Notes: generated by a model from the sequence alone, not told the origin. Positions 26,425-35,862 are shown, numbered from the stretch's first letter. The stretch is 64,000 nucleotides of DNA from Jannaschia aquimarina (GCF_000877395.1 NZ_JYFE01000041.1:1-64000); one strand, 5' to 3'. A program made the numbers and translations.

Positions 26425-27174
26425 CCCCCTCGATTCGCTGCCTGTCCCGGCCTGCCGAACGTTTCGGCGGCGCGTGTCTGCGATGCAGGGGGCTGGGAAT
26501 TGCCGATGGCCTGGAAACAGAGCATTTTTGCAACATCCAGAAATCGCCACATTTCGCACTGCGTTCCGGAAACGATGAGAGCTGTCGCATCCGTCGGATC
26601 TGGTGACAAATGAACCTAGTCCGGCAGGTTGCACAGCGTTGTTGAGACGACCACCCAAGGGACTGTTTCCGCTGCAGCGACAAACAGAAGGCGGCGCCGG
26701 TGATCTCATGGCCGAAATGCGGCGCCGGTGCCTGATCCGTTAACCGGTCGCATCTTATTTTCGCCTTCTTCTCTTCACCGAACCCCTCAAATCAAATATC
26801 AATTTATGACGCTCACTGCTCGAGCGACGTCTGCTGGCCATGGGGGTGGCCGCACGGACCCGAGGCGCCCTGGCGCCGGTCGAAGCCGAACGAGAAGCGC
26901 TCCATGCAGGGGGCGCGGTGATACACCACTCGGACGGAGGGAAACCGGCACGACGGGCCCGCGGCGAATGTGTGGCCGGATTGGTCGAATGGTGTCCTCG
27001 TCCGCCGTGTGCGCGGTTGGAACGAGGAGGGCGGCCATGGTCGCGATTGTGGTGATATCCGAAAGACGGGTCCGGGACGGGCATTACGCTCCGGGTCGGT
27101 CCGCATCCATCCCCCGCCTTCACTCTGACATTGCACGCCGCACCACCGCGCGGACCGTCTAGGGGTATTTCAAA
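26425..27174. other. Long intergenic region without a recognised gene
   Basis: About 750 bases between tRNA-Leu and the RTX/Hint gene. The part near 26510-26820 is poorer in GC than the surroundings. It holds a GCCGAA/TTCGGC hairpin shortly after the tRNA and a 12-bp direct repeat GCGGCGCCGGTG (26691-26702 and 26719-26730). Short open frames exist on both strands but are arginine/proline-rich, lack ribosome binding sites and show no family resemblance. The region probably carries the tRNA 3' end and the regulatory sequence of the RTX gene; AGGGG lies 8 bases before that gene's ATG. Confidence 0.5.
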
Positions 27175-30100
27175 ATGGCGAACCAGACGATCATCACATT
27201 CAACGACGTCTCGAATTCCGACCGCGTCGACGGGAAGTTCGACCTCGACGGGGTCACCGTATGGAATGGGGATCCGGATTGCGGGTTTCGACCGGATCCG
27301 GATCATCCTGCTACGATCTTCGACACCGCGAACCCCACCGGCGGGGATACCGACCTGGCCTTCGACGGCCGCGGCGGCGCCCTGATCGCGCAGGAAACGG
27401 TCGGGCGCGAGCCTGACGACAACGCCCACGGCGCGGATTTCGTCTTCGCGTTCGACACGCCATCGGATGTTCACAGCCTGACGTTTCTCGATATCGAGGA
27501 GGGTGCCTGCGTCCGGGTCTACGATGCGGATGGCTGTTTCGTGAAATCCGTCAACATCGCGCCGACCGCCGATAACGGCGCGCGCGACGTCGATCTGAAC
27601 CTCCAGGATGTGGGCTTCCTGATCGTCAGCCTGCCGGGTTCCGGGGCGGTGGACGACGTTGTCTTCACCAAGGGCGCGCAGCCGGACGGCGTCGTGGACG
27701 GGACCGCGGCAGGCGAGCTGATCGACCTGACCTACGTGGATGCGCAGGGCGACCGGATCGATGCCAACGATGCGGTTGGCGTGGAGGGCACGACCGGAGA
27801 CGAAGACCTGGTGCTGGCCGGTGGTGGTAATGACACGGTCTATGCCGGCGTCGGCGACGACATCGTACGCGGCGAGGGCGGCCATGACCGTCTGTTCGGC
27901 GAAGGCGGCGATGACGTGCTGCAAGGCGGCTCCGGGAACGACCAGCTTTCGGGCGGCGACGGAGACGACACGATCGAAGGTGGCGACGGGTGCGACACCG
28001 TCTATGGCGGCGACGGCGCCGACGTGATCGACGGCGGCGCTCATGCGGACCGGATCGAGGGGCGTGCCGGGGCCGACAGCATCGAGGGTGGCGACGGCAA
28101 CGATACGATCGTCGGCTACGACGCGAAATCCATCAATTCCGGCGACGTGACTGCCGCCGAGGATGACGGATCGGACGACACGCTGTCGGGCGGCGCGGGT
28201 CATGACAAGGTCTTCGGCGGCGCGGGTGATGACCTGATCGCGGGCGGCGCGGGCGCCGATACGTTGGATGGCGGCGATGACCGTGACATCTTCATCGAGA
28301 TTTCGCCCGGTGACGTCATCGACGGTGGCGAAGGCGGAGACGATTTCGACGAGCTGGATCTGACTGGGCTGGATGTCGAGGTCGAGTTCGACGAGGACAA
28401 CGACGAGAACGGGACGATCTTCTTCCTCGATGAGGACGGAGAGCGGACAGGCGAGACGGCGCGCTTCATCAACATCGAGAACGTGTTCGACGATAGCGGT
28501 CCGATCGGACCGAACGCGCTCGACGGGATCGTGGATGGCACGGACGGCGCCGATCTGATCGACATCGACTACACTGGCGATCCCGAAGGCGATCGGGTGG
28601 ATGCGGGCGACGCGATCCTGCCCGGGGAAGTCGGCGACGACGACATCATCCGCGCCGGGGATGGGGACGATACCGTTCTGGCGGGCGAGGGCGACGACGA
28701 GGTCGAAGCCGGCGACGGGAACGACAGCGTCGAGGGCGGCGCCGGGGATGACCTGCTTCGCGGCGGCATCGGCGACGACATCGTCAATGGCGGCGACGGC
28801 GACGATACGATCGGTGGTGGCAGTGGTCAGGACACGCTCGATGGCGGCGCCGGAAACGACAGCGTACGCGGCGGGACCCAGGACGATACCGTCTTCGGCG
28901 GTAGCGGCGACGACACCGTCACGGGCGGTGGCGGCGACGACCTCGTCCGGGGGGGCGAGGGCAACGACATCGTTCGCGGAGGCGGCGAGAACGACACCTT
29001 GTTCGGCGATGAAGGCGATGACACGCTGACCGCTGCCGGTGGCGTCAACGAGGTCTATGGCGGGGACGACCGCGATACGATCATCGGGATCACGCCCGGC
29101 TCGTCCGTCGATGGCGGCGAGGGCGGGGACGACTTCGACAGTCTCGACCTGTCCGGTCTGAACGTCGAGGTCGAGTTCGATCCCGACAACGAAGAGAACG
29201 GCACCGTCTTCTTCCTAGACGGCGATGGCAACCGCACCGGCGAGTCGGCGCAGTTCATCAATATCGAGAACCTGTTCAACGAAAGGGGACCGATCCAGCC
29301 GGACGACCTGGACGACGAACTCGACGGCCTCGTCGAGGGGACCGAGGATGCCGACCTGATCGATATCGACTATACCGGTGATCCGGAAGGCGACCGCGTC
29401 GATGCGGGGGACGCAATCCTCGACGGTGAGGTCGGCGACGACGACATCATCCTGGCCGGCGGCGGCGACGATACCGTGCTGGCCGGTGAGGGAGATGACG
29501 AAGTCGAGGCCGGCGACGGGGACGACAGCGTCGAAGGCGGCGCTGGGGACGACGAGGTGCTCGGCGGCGCGGGCGCCGACACGATCGACGGCGGCGACGG
29601 AGGCGACACCATTCTGGGCGGTGACGGCAATGACGTCATCACCAGCGGCGCGCGCGGGACGTCGGATCTTGGATATCCGGGGATCATCACGCCGGATGCG
29701 GATCCCGAAAACGACCGCGACTCCGTCGATGGCGGAGCGGGTGACGACAGCATCTTCACCGGTGACGATCGCGACACGGTGACCGGAGGAACCGGGGCCG
29801 ACACGATCGACGCCGGCAAGGACGACGATCTGGTCGATGCCGGCAGCGAAGACGATCTCGTCGTCGGCGGGGAAGGCTCGGACACGATCAGCGGTGGGGA
29901 TGGGGACGACACCATCTATGCCGGTCTCGATCCAAGTTTCCCGGATGCCATCAACATCCCCGATGACGAGGGCGATCTCGTCACCGACAATGGACGGGAC
30001 ATCGTGGATGGTGGCGGCGGCAACGACCTCATTTTCGGCCAGGATGACGACGACACCCTGTTCGGTGGTGACGGCGACGACACGCTCGACGGCGGGATCG

Positions 30101-31443
30101 ACGATGACAGCCTGTCCGGCGGCGATGGCAACGACAGCCTGCTTGGCGGTGACGGCGACGACACGATCGACGGCGGCGAAGGGGCGGACACGATCGAGGC
30201 GGGCGCCGGAAATGACTTGGTCGATGGGGGTCGCGGCGACGACCTGATCGACGGCGGGGACGGTGACGACACGATCCGCGGCAGCTTCGGCAACGATACG
30301 GTCGACGGGGGGGCAGGCAATGACAGCGTGTCCGGCTCGAACAACGACGATCTGCTGCGTGGCGGTGACGGCGATGATACGATCTCCGGCTCGTCCGGCC
30401 GGGATACGCTGGAAGGCGGAGCCGGCAACGACAGGATGCTGGGAGGCAATCAGGCCGATACGGTTCTGGGCGGGGATGGAGACGACACGATCTCCGGTGC
30501 CGATGGCGCCGATCTGCTGGATGGCGGCGCCGGAAATGACAGCATCAGAGGCGGTGCTGACGGCGACACAATTTTCGGCGGTGACGACGATGACCGCATC
30601 GAAAGCGGTGGTGGCAACGACGTCGTCACCGGCGGCGACGGGGCCGACACGATCCAGACCGGGGACGACCGTGACCTGATCATCGGGGGCTCCGCCGGGG
30701 ACAGCGTCGATGGTGGCAGCGGCGGCGAAGATCAGGACACGCTGGATCTGACGGGGTCCGACGTCGACTTCATCACCTACACGTCCGATGATCGCGAAGA
30801 CGGCGTCGTCACCTTCAACGACGGCTCCACGATGGAGTTCGAGGAGATCGAGACCGTCATCCCGTGCTTCACACCCGGGACGATGATCGCGACCCCCCGC
30901 GGGGAGGTTCCCGTCGAGGACCTTAAGGTTGGCGATCGCGTCATCACGCGCGACAACGGGATCCAGGTGATCCGTTGGACGGGGCGCAAGCAGCTCCATT
31001 CCTTCGAACTCTTCTCGAAGTCGCAATTGTGCCCGGTGATGATCGCGAAGGGGGCGCTGGGGCACGGATTGCCGGAACGGGACATGGTCGTCTCCCCGCA
31101 ACATCGGGTCCTTATGTCGAGCGAGGATACCGAGCTCTACTTCGAGGAGCGGGAGGTTCTGGTCGCGGCCAAGCACATGGTCGGCCGACCGGGGATCGAG
31201 CGGCTGAAGGCGCAGGATGTGACCTACATCCACATCATGTTCGACAATCACGAGGTGATCCTGTCGGACGGTGCCTGGACCGAGAGTTTCCAGCCCGGCG
31301 AATGCAGCCTCCGGGGGCTCGGCCGCGATCAGGCCGAAGAGATCTATGCGATCTTCCCCGAACTGCGGAACAATCACGGATTGGAAGTCTATCCGGCGGC
31401 CCGCCGGATGCTGAAGCGACGCGAAGCCGAAATGCTGCGCTGA
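27175..31443 (+). CDS. Large RTX calcium-binding protein with C-terminal Hint domain
   Basis: A 1422-residue, very acidic, probably secreted protein. Residues 1-170 form an N-terminal beta-rich domain with no recognised family. Residues ~170-1200 are dozens of RTX nonapeptides (GGxGxDxhx, e.g. GGDGDDTIEGGDG), which fold as calcium-bound beta-rolls. They are built into modules: a linker beginning DG-V/I/L-V-D/E-GT recurs at residues 171, 450 and 717, and a second non-RTX insert (GGEGGDDFD, LDLTGLDVEVEF) at 383, 646 and, degenerate, ~1180. From Cys1231 (CFTPGTMIATPRGEVPVEDL) follows a Hint domain with SPQHRV (His1310) and FDNHEVILSDGAWTESFQPGE. There is no C-terminal His-Asn, so cleavage rather than splicing is expected. 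No signal peptide and no type I secretion genes nearby. Confidence 0.92.
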   Translation: MANQTIITFNDVSNSDRVDGKFDLDGVTVWNGDPDCGFRPDPDHPATIFDTANPTGGDTDLAFDGRGGALIAQETVGREPDDNAHGADFVFAFDTPSDVHSLTFLDIEEGACVRVYDADGCFVKSVNIAPTADNGARDVDLNLQDVGFLIVSLPGSGAVDDVVFTKGAQPDGVVDGTAAGELIDLTYVDAQGDRIDANDAVGVEGTTGDEDLVLAGGGNDTVYAGVGDDIVRGEGGHDRLFGEGGDDVLQGGSGNDQLSGGDGDDTIEGGDGCDTVYGGDGADVIDGGAHADRIEGRAGADSIEGGDGNDTIVGYDAKSINSGDVTAAEDDGSDDTLSGGAGHDKVFGGAGDDLIAGGAGADTLDGGDDRDIFIEISPGDVIDGGEGGDDFDELDLTGLDVEVEFDEDNDENGTIFFLDEDGERTGETARFINIENVFDDSGPIGPNALDGIVDGTDGADLIDIDYTGDPEGDRVDAGDAILPGEVGDDDIIRAGDGDDTVLAGEGDDEVEAGDGNDSVEGGAGDDLLRGGIGDDIVNGGDGDDTIGGGSGQDTLDGGAGNDSVRGGTQDDTVFGGSGDDTVTGGGGDDLVRGGEGNDIVRGGGENDTLFGDEGDDTLTAAGGVNEVYGGDDRDTIIGITPGSSVDGGEGGDDFDSLDLSGLNVEVEFDPDNEENGTVFFLDGDGNRTGESAQFINIENLFNERGPIQPDDLDDELDGLVEGTEDADLIDIDYTGDPEGDRVDAGDAILDGEVGDDDIILAGGGDDTVLAGEGDDEVEAGDGDDSVEGGAGDDEVLGGAGADTIDGGDGGDTILGGDGNDVITSGARGTSDLGYPGIITPDADPENDRDSVDGGAGDDSIFTGDDRDTVTGGTGADTIDAGKDDDLVDAGSEDDLVVGGEGSDTISGGDGDDTIYAGLDPSFPDAINIPDDEGDLVTDNGRDIVDGGGGNDLIFGQDDDDTLFGGDGDDTLDGGIDDDSLSGGDGNDSLLGGDGDDTIDGGEGADTIEAGAGNDLVDGGRGDDLIDGGDGDDTIRGSFGNDTVDGGAGNDSVSGSNNDDLLRGGDGDDTISGSSGRDTLEGGAGNDRMLGGNQADTVLGGDGDDTISGADGADLLDGGAGNDSIRGGADGDTIFGGDDDDRIESGGGNDVVTGGDGADTIQTGDDRDLIIGGSAGDSVDGGSGGEDQDTLDLTGSDVDFITYTSDDREDGVVTFNDGSTMEFEEIETVIPCFTPGTMIATPRGEVPVEDLKVGDRVITRDNGIQVIRWTGRKQLHSFELFSKSQLCPVMIAKGALGHGLPERDMVVSPQHRVLMSSEDTELYFEEREVLVAAKHMVGRPGIERLKAQDVTYIHIMFDNHEVILSDGAWTESFQPGECSLRGLGRDQAEEIYAIFPELRNNHGLEVYPAARRMLKRREAEMLR

Positions 31444-31461
31444 CCTTCTTGGGGAGGGAAG

Positions 31462-31490
31462 ACGGGCCGCGGAATGCCGCGGCCCGTTTT
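31462..31490 (+). terminator. Rho-independent terminator of the RTX/Hint gene
   Basis: A perfect 11-bp stem (ACGGGCCGCGG 31462-31472, loop AATG, CCGCGGCCCGT 31477-31487) runs into TTTT. It begins 18 bases after the stop codon. It is one of the strongest terminators in the window and isolates the RTX gene from the next gene. Confidence 0.92.
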
Positions 31491-31546
31491 CCGTTGAGCG
31501 TGGCGATCCGCGTGATAGATCGGACCGACAAGGACTGGGGGACGAT

Positions 31547-31981
31547 ATGCGGCGCTGGCACTTCTATGTTATGGGAACGATCGCGACGGTCTGGGGCGTG
31601 CTCGCGCTGGTCGAATACGTCATGGTCGCCTACGGCCTGCGCTGGGGCTGGCTCGACATGTATCCCGAGAACCAGTTGAACTGGCTGGCGTCCTTGCCCG
31701 CCTGGGTTCATGGCCTGTGGGGATTGCAGGGAGTGCTCGCCTTCGTCGGTGCGCTCTGCCTTCTCGCGCATCTTCGCGCATCCGTCTGGATGTTGGGCCT
31801 TTCGTTTCTGGCATTGCTGGTCCTTGTCGTCTGGTCGTTGTTCTTTGCGGCTCCGACACTGTTGTCGCTGGACGGCTTGGATGGTGGCACGACCTTCCTC
31901 GTCAGTTTCCTTGTCCTGCTTCTTTCCGCGATGATCTGGCTTTATGCCCGATCCGAGAAGCAGCGTGGCGAGGTGCTCTGA
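31547..31981 (+). CDS. Small integral membrane protein of unknown function
   Basis: A 144-residue protein with four predicted membrane helices: about residues 6-30, 52-72, 80-104 and 115-135. The N-terminus is short and positive (MRRWHF), and the C-terminal tail (ARSEKQRGEVL) is charged, so both ends are likely cytoplasmic. A loop between helices 1 and 2 carries LDMYPENQLNWLASLP, rich in aromatic and polar residues. I do not recognise a family. It sits between a strong terminator and the ABC ATPase gene 69 bases downstream and could share a transcript with the latter. Confidence 0.7.
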   Translation: MRRWHFYVMGTIATVWGVLALVEYVMVAYGLRWGWLDMYPENQLNWLASLPAWVHGLWGLQGVLAFVGALCLLAHLRASVWMLGLSFLALLVLVVWSLFFAAPTLLSLDGLDGGTTFLVSFLVLLLSAMIWLYARSEKQRGEVL

Positions 31982-32050
31982 CCGACGACTGGCATCCACC
32001 CGCCCTCCGCGCTAAGTCGATCTGACTGAAACGCTCGGGAATTGTCGCGC

Positions 32051-33148
32051 ATGTCGGTACCGCTTCAGGTCGAGGGCCTGACCCGCATCCTGGAGGGGCG
32101 CGCCGTCGTGGACGGCGTCGACCTTGAAGTCGGGGAAGGGCGGGTGACCTGCCTGCTGGGGCCGTCCGGATGCGGGAAATCCACGACTTTGCGGATCATC
32201 GCCGGGGTCGACCGGCAGGATGCGGGGGTTGTGAGACTTGCCGGAAAAACGGTGGCCGACTCGCATGTCCACGAGCCGCCGGAGGCACGGGGCGTCGGTC
32301 TCATGTTTCAGGACTTCGCGCTGTTTCCGCATCTGACCGCCGCGCGCAACGTCGGCTTCGGCCTCCGCGGGAAGGACGACGCCCGGGTCGCGGACTTGCT
32401 GGACCGCGTCGGCCTGGCCGCGCACGCCGTCAAGTATCCTCATCAGCTCTCTGGCGGGGAGCAACAGCGCGTCGCCCTTGCCCGCGCCTTGGCGCCGAAA
32501 CCTCGGGTCCTGTTGATGGACGAACCATTCTCCGGGCTCGACAACAGGCTGCGTGACGGGATCCGCGATGCAACGCTCGACGTCCTGCGCGAAGAGGGGA
32601 CGGCCGTCCTTCTGGTCACGCACGAACCTGACGAGGCGATGCGAATGGGCGACGAGATCGCTTTGATGCGGGGTGGCCGGATCGTTCAGCGTGCGGCGCC
32701 CTACAATATCTACAACCAGCCCGTCGACCGGGACGCTGCCGCATTCTTCAGTGATATCAATTGCATCGAAGGCGAGGTTCACGGGGCTTTGACGCAAACC
32801 CCGTTCGGCCAATTCCTCACCCCCGGCCTGGCGGATGGGACCGCGGTCGATATCGTCTTCCGCCCGCAGCATGTGCGGCTCGACTTCGACCGCGAGGGGA
32901 GGGGGCCGGCGCCGACGCCAACAGAGGGAACGCCCGCGCGCGCGCATGTCGTGAGGGCGCGGTTCATGGGAAAGGAAAGTCTCGTCGATTTCCGGACGGA
33001 GATCGGCGACGCCCTCGTCACTGCCACGGTGCCGGCGGTGTTTCTCCCGAAGAAGGATCTCCCGATGTGGCTATCGATTCGACGGGACAGATGTTTCGTC
33101 TTTCCACGCGGCGCGTCGGCGCACGACCCTCGTATCGTCGGGGCCTAG
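32051..33148 (+). CDS. ABC transporter ATP-binding protein (FbpC/PotA-like), orphan
   Basis: A 365-residue ATPase subunit for an importer. Residues 1-235 are the nucleotide-binding domain: Walker A GPSGCGKST, Q-loop MFQDFALFPHLTAARN, signature LSGGEQQRVALARAL, Walker B VLLMDEPFSGLD and H-loop LVTHEPDEAMR. Residues 240-365 are a TOBE-like regulatory domain (DIVFRPQHVRL, RARFMGKESLV). This architecture is typical of iron(III), spermidine/putrescine or molybdate-type importers. No permease or solute-binding protein lies nearby, which is unusual. The ATG before SVPLQVEGL is used; a TTG 9 bases upstream is in frame. No clear ribosome binding site is visible for either. Confidence 0.88.
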   Translation: MSVPLQVEGLTRILEGRAVVDGVDLEVGEGRVTCLLGPSGCGKSTTLRIIAGVDRQDAGVVRLAGKTVADSHVHEPPEARGVGLMFQDFALFPHLTAARNVGFGLRGKDDARVADLLDRVGLAAHAVKYPHQLSGGEQQRVALARALAPKPRVLLMDEPFSGLDNRLRDGIRDATLDVLREEGTAVLLVTHEPDEAMRMGDEIALMRGGRIVQRAAPYNIYNQPVDRDAAAFFSDINCIEGEVHGALTQTPFGQFLTPGLADGTAVDIVFRPQHVRLDFDREGRGPAPTPTEGTPARAHVVRARFMGKESLVDFRTEIGDALVTATVPAVFLPKKDLPMWLSIRRDRCFVFPRGASAHDPRIVGA

Positions 33149-33319
33149 GCAGCGGCTCCAGATTTCGACCGACCATCTAAGTCTGCAGCTTTGACGACGG
33201 GGTGTCGAAAGGCATCTGCTGAGAAAGTGGGCGAAAACTGACCGGTCTTTTCGACGGGCGGGAGAACGATAGCGAAGACGCCGAGCCATCGCATCCGACG
33301 TGGCCGCACACGAGCACGC

Positions 33320-33343
33320 CGACGGTGAGAGGCATCACCGTCG
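33320..33343. other. Perfect hairpin between convergent genes
   Basis: CGACGGTGA (33320-33328) and TCACCGTCG (33335-33343) pair perfectly around a GAGGCA loop. The hairpin lies in the 273-base gap between the converging ABC ATPase and DUF882 genes. No T-tract flanks it, so termination would be Rho-assisted at best. The rest of the gap shows no gene. Confidence 0.35.
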
Positions 33344-33421
33344 ACAGCGCACAAGACGAAATGGCCCTGAACCCGAGTCCAAATCGGCGGTCAGGATGCA
33401 GTCAATTCAAGGAGAGACCGG

Positions 33422-34003
33422 TCAGCGACCCCAGGTCCGCACCGCACCGCAATCGACATGGGTGAAGTTGGAGCCAGAATACTTGCCGACGCCGCCCGCC
33501 CCGCAAGACGCAGCAGCCCGCGCGACCTGAGAGACCGAACGTCCGTTCAGCCTGAGATCCGCGGCCTGACCCTTGAGGTGGAGAGAGTTCCGAGCGACAC
33601 CGCGCGATCGCGCCCGCAGGGCGGCATTCGTCGCAGGCGAGCGGTAACCCGACAACAGCATGAAAGGCTGCGACGATTCCACCAGGTTGTGGGTTGCTGC
33701 GATGATGTCGAGGGTCCGGTTATCGATCCCCTTAACTTCGTTCCGCCGCCAGTCGCGGAAGAAGAAGTTCACCTCGCGAAGTGCCTCGCGGAGATACTGG
33801 CCCTCGATCCAGTAGATCGTGTCCATGCTTTCGCCGGTGCGCGCGTTGTACATCGTCAGGCGACGGACATCGCCCGCCCCCCGAAGAAATCCAGCTGCCT
33901 TGGAGTAGGTCGGCGCTGCCGCTACTGCCGTTGCTGCGAATGCGCTGAGTAGTCCACGGCGCGTCAGACTGCTCACCGCGCCATTGTTTCCGATATCCGT
34001 CAC
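33422..34003 (-). CDS. DUF882 / M15-like peptidase with Tat signal
   Basis: A 193-residue exported protein of the DUF882 (YcbK-like, peptidase M15 superfamily) group. A twin-arginine signal is seen early: SLTRRGLLSAFAATAVAAAP. The mature domain begins GFLRGAGDVRRLTMYNARTGE. The zinc-peptidase motif is HLKGQAADLR (HxxGxAxD), with a final His in FTHVDCG; SGYRSPATNAALRARS is the family centre. These point to peptidoglycan trimming in the periplasm. The start is a GTG 12 residues before the twin arginine; an ATG 75 bases upstream is possible but would give an over-long basic leader. It is divergent from the L,D-transpeptidase gene, another peptidoglycan enzyme. Confidence 0.85.
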   Translation of the reverse strand: MTDIGNNGAVSSLTRRGLLSAFAATAVAAAPTYSKAAGFLRGAGDVRRLTMYNARTGESMDTIYWIEGQYLREALREVNFFFRDWRRNEVKGIDNRTLDIIAATHNLVESSQPFMLLSGYRSPATNAALRARSRGVARNSLHLKGQAADLRLNGRSVSQVARAAASCGAGGVGKYSGSNFTHVDCGAVRTWGR

Positions 34004-34160
34004 GTCTGTCCCGTTCGACTTGGACCGTCTTCGCGGCCTCAGGTGCCTCTTCCCCAAGTGACGAGGCTGATGTGGCATATTTGAGGCGAGTTCGAAAAGA
34101 GGCATCCGTTCCCCTGTGAGATCGGCGGGATTTCGCCCACGAACCATCGTTGCGAAATCA

Positions 34161-34178
34161 GAAACCATCTGTGGTTTC
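34161..34178. promoter_or_regulatory. Palindrome between two divergent cell-wall genes
   Basis: GAAACCA (34161-34167) and TGGTTTC (34172-34178) form a perfect 7-bp inverted repeat with a 4-base spacer. It lies in the 269-base region between the divergent DUF882 and L,D-transpeptidase genes, 94 bases before the latter. It could be an operator shared by both. The rest of the gap shows no clear gene or promoter. Confidence 0.3.
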
Positions 34179-34272
34179 CCGGTCCTATCGGACAATTCCT
34201 AGAAAAACATGAATGGACTCGCGGGGGGCGCTTGAGTCACCTTTCGGTTGTAGTCTGCCCGTAAGAGTACCC

Positions 34273-35862
34273 ATGCCTTTGAACATTTTCTCCCGCCCGA
34301 TTCTCGTGGCGGCGCTGATTGCGGTCACGTCGCCTGTCACCGGTGTCGCAAAACCGCTCGTCACGCCTTTGCAGCAAGCCGTCGCGGAGGCGGCCAGCGA
34401 CGACGAGATCGTCGCCTCCTTCTACCGCGACCGGCATTTCGCCCCGATCTGGATGGGTGAGGGGGCCGCCACGCGCCGCGCCGCATTCCTCATGGCCCTG
34501 GAAGGGGCGCCGAATCACGGCCTGCCCGCGTCCCGCTACGATATCGAAGCCGTGCGCGCGGAATTCGCCGCTGCGACGACGGCTCAGGCGATGGGCGCGC
34601 TCGAGGTGGCGATGACCCGCCGGCTTCTGCGATATGCCCGCGATGTGAGCCAGGGCGTCCTCGACCCGAGCAAAGTCGACTCGGGCATCGTGGTCGATCT
34701 GCCGGACCGGGATTGGAGCGTCTTTCTGGATCGGGTGGCCGGCAGCGATCCCTATGCGGCACTGCAATCGGTGCTGCCGTCGACACAGATGTACACCCGG
34801 CTGCTTCGCGAAAAGCTGCGGTTGGAAGAGGCCCGGATTGCGGGCGGTTGGGGGGATGCGGTCCCCGGTCGCGGCACGATCTCCGTCGGAGACGAAGGGG
34901 AGCGGGTCGTCGCGCTCCGTGACCGGCTGATCCGAATGGGGTATCTGCGCAGGTCAGCCGTCGCGGCCTATGACGGCGCTCTGGAGGCGGCGGTGCGGGC
35001 CTTCCAGGTCGATCACGGTCTGACCCCGGATGGAGAGGCAGGCGAAGCCACCCTCGCCGCGATCAATACATCCCTTGAGGACCGTTTGGGTCAGGTGGTC
35101 GTCAATCTCGAACGCCAGCGGTGGATGAACAAGGAACTGGAGCCGCGGCACATCCTCGTGAACCTGGCGGAGCAGCATGCCTATGTCGTGGACGACGGGA
35201 AGGTGACCTTCGATTCCGTCGTCGTCATCGGCAAGGAGACCCCCGACCGGCGCACCCCGGAATTCAGCCATACGATGACGCATATGGTCATCAATCCTTC
35301 GTGGTATGTGCCTCGTTCGATTGCCACGAAAGAATACCTGCCCGCGCTTCGCCGCGGTGGGGCGCGCCACCTTCAGGTCTTCTCGAGCCGGGGGCGGGTC
35401 AACCCGAACGCCATCGACTTCAGCCGCTACACGGCGCGCACCTTCCCCTACAGCCTGCGTCAGCCGCCGGGGCCCAAGAACGCGCTCGGGAAGGTGAAGT
35501 TTATGTTTCCGAATAAGTACAACATCTATCTCCATGACACGCCGGCGAAGTCGCTTTTCGGACGTGACGTCCGGACGTTCAGCCACGGCTGCGTCCGGGT
35601 CGGCCGGCCGCTGGAACTGGCCTACCATCTGCTTGCGGCCCAGGAGGCCGATGCCGAGGGCTATTTCAAGTCCATCCTGCGGACCGGATCCGAACGTCGG
35701 GTCGACCTCGAACAGCCCATCGGCGTGCATATCGTCTATTGGTCGGCCTGGGTGACGCCGACTGGGCGGGCCAATTATCGGGGCGATCCCTATGGCCGGG
35801 ATCGTGCCGTGCTGAACGCCCTTCGCGATGCCGGGGTGGAAGTGGGGCGCGGCCGCAGTTAA
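34273..35862 (+). CDS. L,D-transpeptidase (YcbB/LdtD-like)
   Basis: A 529-residue periplasmic enzyme that makes 3-3 cross-links in peptidoglycan. Residues 1-27 are a signal peptide (PILVAALIAVTSPVTGVAK). Residues 30-210 are the helical scaffold typical of the YcbB branch (ERDRHFAPIWMGEG-like opening: FYRDRHFAPIWMGEG). Residues ~210-270 are a PG_binding_1 domain (GDEGERVVALRDRLIRMGYL, YDGALEAAVRAFQVDHGL). The YkuD domain follows, with HDTPAKSLF and the catalytic motif FSHGCVRVGRP (Cys440). Start: ATG before PLNIFSRP. It leads an apparent envelope operon: lpxD starts 33 bases after its stop. Confidence 0.94.
   Translation: MPLNIFSRPILVAALIAVTSPVTGVAKPLVTPLQQAVAEAASDDEIVASFYRDRHFAPIWMGEGAATRRAAFLMALEGAPNHGLPASRYDIEAVRAEFAAATTAQAMGALEVAMTRRLLRYARDVSQGVLDPSKVDSGIVVDLPDRDWSVFLDRVAGSDPYAALQSVLPSTQMYTRLLREKLRLEEARIAGGWGDAVPGRGTISVGDEGERVVALRDRLIRMGYLRRSAVAAYDGALEAAVRAFQVDHGLTPDGEAGEATLAAINTSLEDRLGQVVVNLERQRWMNKELEPRHILVNLAEQHAYVVDDGKVTFDSVVVIGKETPDRRTPEFSHTMTHMVINPSWYVPRSIATKEYLPALRRGGARHLQVFSSRGRVNPNAIDFSRYTARTFPYSLRQPPGPKNALGKVKFMFPNKYNIYLHDTPAKSLFGRDVRTFSHGCVRVGRPLELAYHLLAAQEADAEGYFKSILRTGSERRVDLEQPIGVHIVYWSAWVTPTGRANYRGDPYGRDRAVLNALRDAGVEVGRGRS

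Noticed and set aside
27790-30740. Regular short repeats resembling a CRISPR array or minisatellite
   Set aside because: The repeats are in-frame GGxGxDxhx nonapeptide codons of an RTX protein with variable third positions, not constant repeats with spacers.
29215-31377. Long open frame of 720 codons antisense to the RTX/Hint gene
   Set aside because: The frame stays open because the plus-strand Gly/Asp codon bias avoids stops on the other strand; the protein lacks family features and start signals.
26340-31443. Genomic island integrated at tRNA-Leu
   Set aside because: No integrase follows the tRNA, no second copy of its 3' end is seen downstream in the window, and codon use after the gap resembles the rest.
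30865-31443. Intein in the RTX protein
   Set aside because: The Hint domain is at the C-terminus, with no homing endonuclease, no C-terminal His-Asn and no following extein.
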